Position numbers and translations under genes: made by a program. From Gammaproteobacteria bacterium (GTDB taxonomy: Bacteria; Pseudomonadota; Gammaproteobacteria; SZUA-229), in NCBI GenBank assembly GCA_030641945.1, contig DAOWLL010000134.1, positions 1 through 5,731 on the forward strand: a DNA stretch of 5,731 nt, read 5' to 3'. Below the pieces are notes generated by a model. The model did no database searches. It was not told the origin of the DNA and saw only the letters and a program-made list of their open reading frames with translations. Below are positions 5,715 through 5,731 of this stretch, piece after piece. Within the stretch, counting starts at the first letter, position 1, and each line of letters opens with the position of its first letter.

Positions 5715-5731
5715 CGGTGAACAGTTAATAG
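5715..5731. repeat. Second heptad repeat, cut by the window edge
   Basis: CGGTGAA, CAGTTAA and TAG continue in 7-base phase to the last base. The stretch GTGAACAGTTAATAG (5717-5731) matches GTGAATAGTTAATAG at 4712-4726 in 14 of 15 positions and in the same orientation. The array probably continues beyond the window. Confidence 0.6.

Overview
The window is bacterial chromosome, most likely from a gammaproteobacterium. The ornithine carbamoyltransferase and carbamate kinase read closely like the proteobacterial catabolic ArcB/ArcC type. The intergenic palindrome carries the GGAGCGGCTTTAGCCGCG core common in gammaproteobacterial REP elements. The genus cannot be fixed from this sequence.

Left part (1-2471, + strand): three same-strand genes with short gaps. 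These are the C-terminal 168 residues of an alanine racemase (gene enters from the left), an ornithine carbamoyltransferase 30 bases later, and a carbamate kinase that starts 2 bases after the transferase stop. The last two form a citrulline -> carbamoyl phosphate -> ATP + CO2 + NH3 module. No arginine deiminase is present in the window.

Middle (2472-2864): 393 bases without a convincing gene. It holds a perfect 23-bp inverted repeat made of two REP-like units (2580-2647), then a separate 11-bp-stem palindrome (2656-2680). The second may be a terminator or a trace of an IS200/IS605-type end.

Centre-right (2865-4208, - strand): a 447-residue P-loop protein resembling the predicted GTPase / cyclic 2,3-diphosphoglycerate synthetase-like family. 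It converges on the carbamate kinase gene. Its upstream region (4209-4526) has a 9-bp inverted repeat and a small possible membrane-peptide ORF.

Right (4527-5731, - strand): a complete class I SAM-dependent methyltransferase, followed by a second, free-standing copy of only its last 55 codons. The two tails share about 76% of residues, but most of the conserved degenerate codons differ. The short copy is therefore better read as the surviving end of an old paralogue than as a fresh duplication. A 7-bp tandem repeat sits exactly at the break and reappears at the right edge of the window, upstream of the full gene. This truncated-paralogue and heptad-repeat arrangement is the most unusual structure here. 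I saw no CRISPR array, complete RNA gene or intact transposase, and nothing that amounts to a clearly new biological system.
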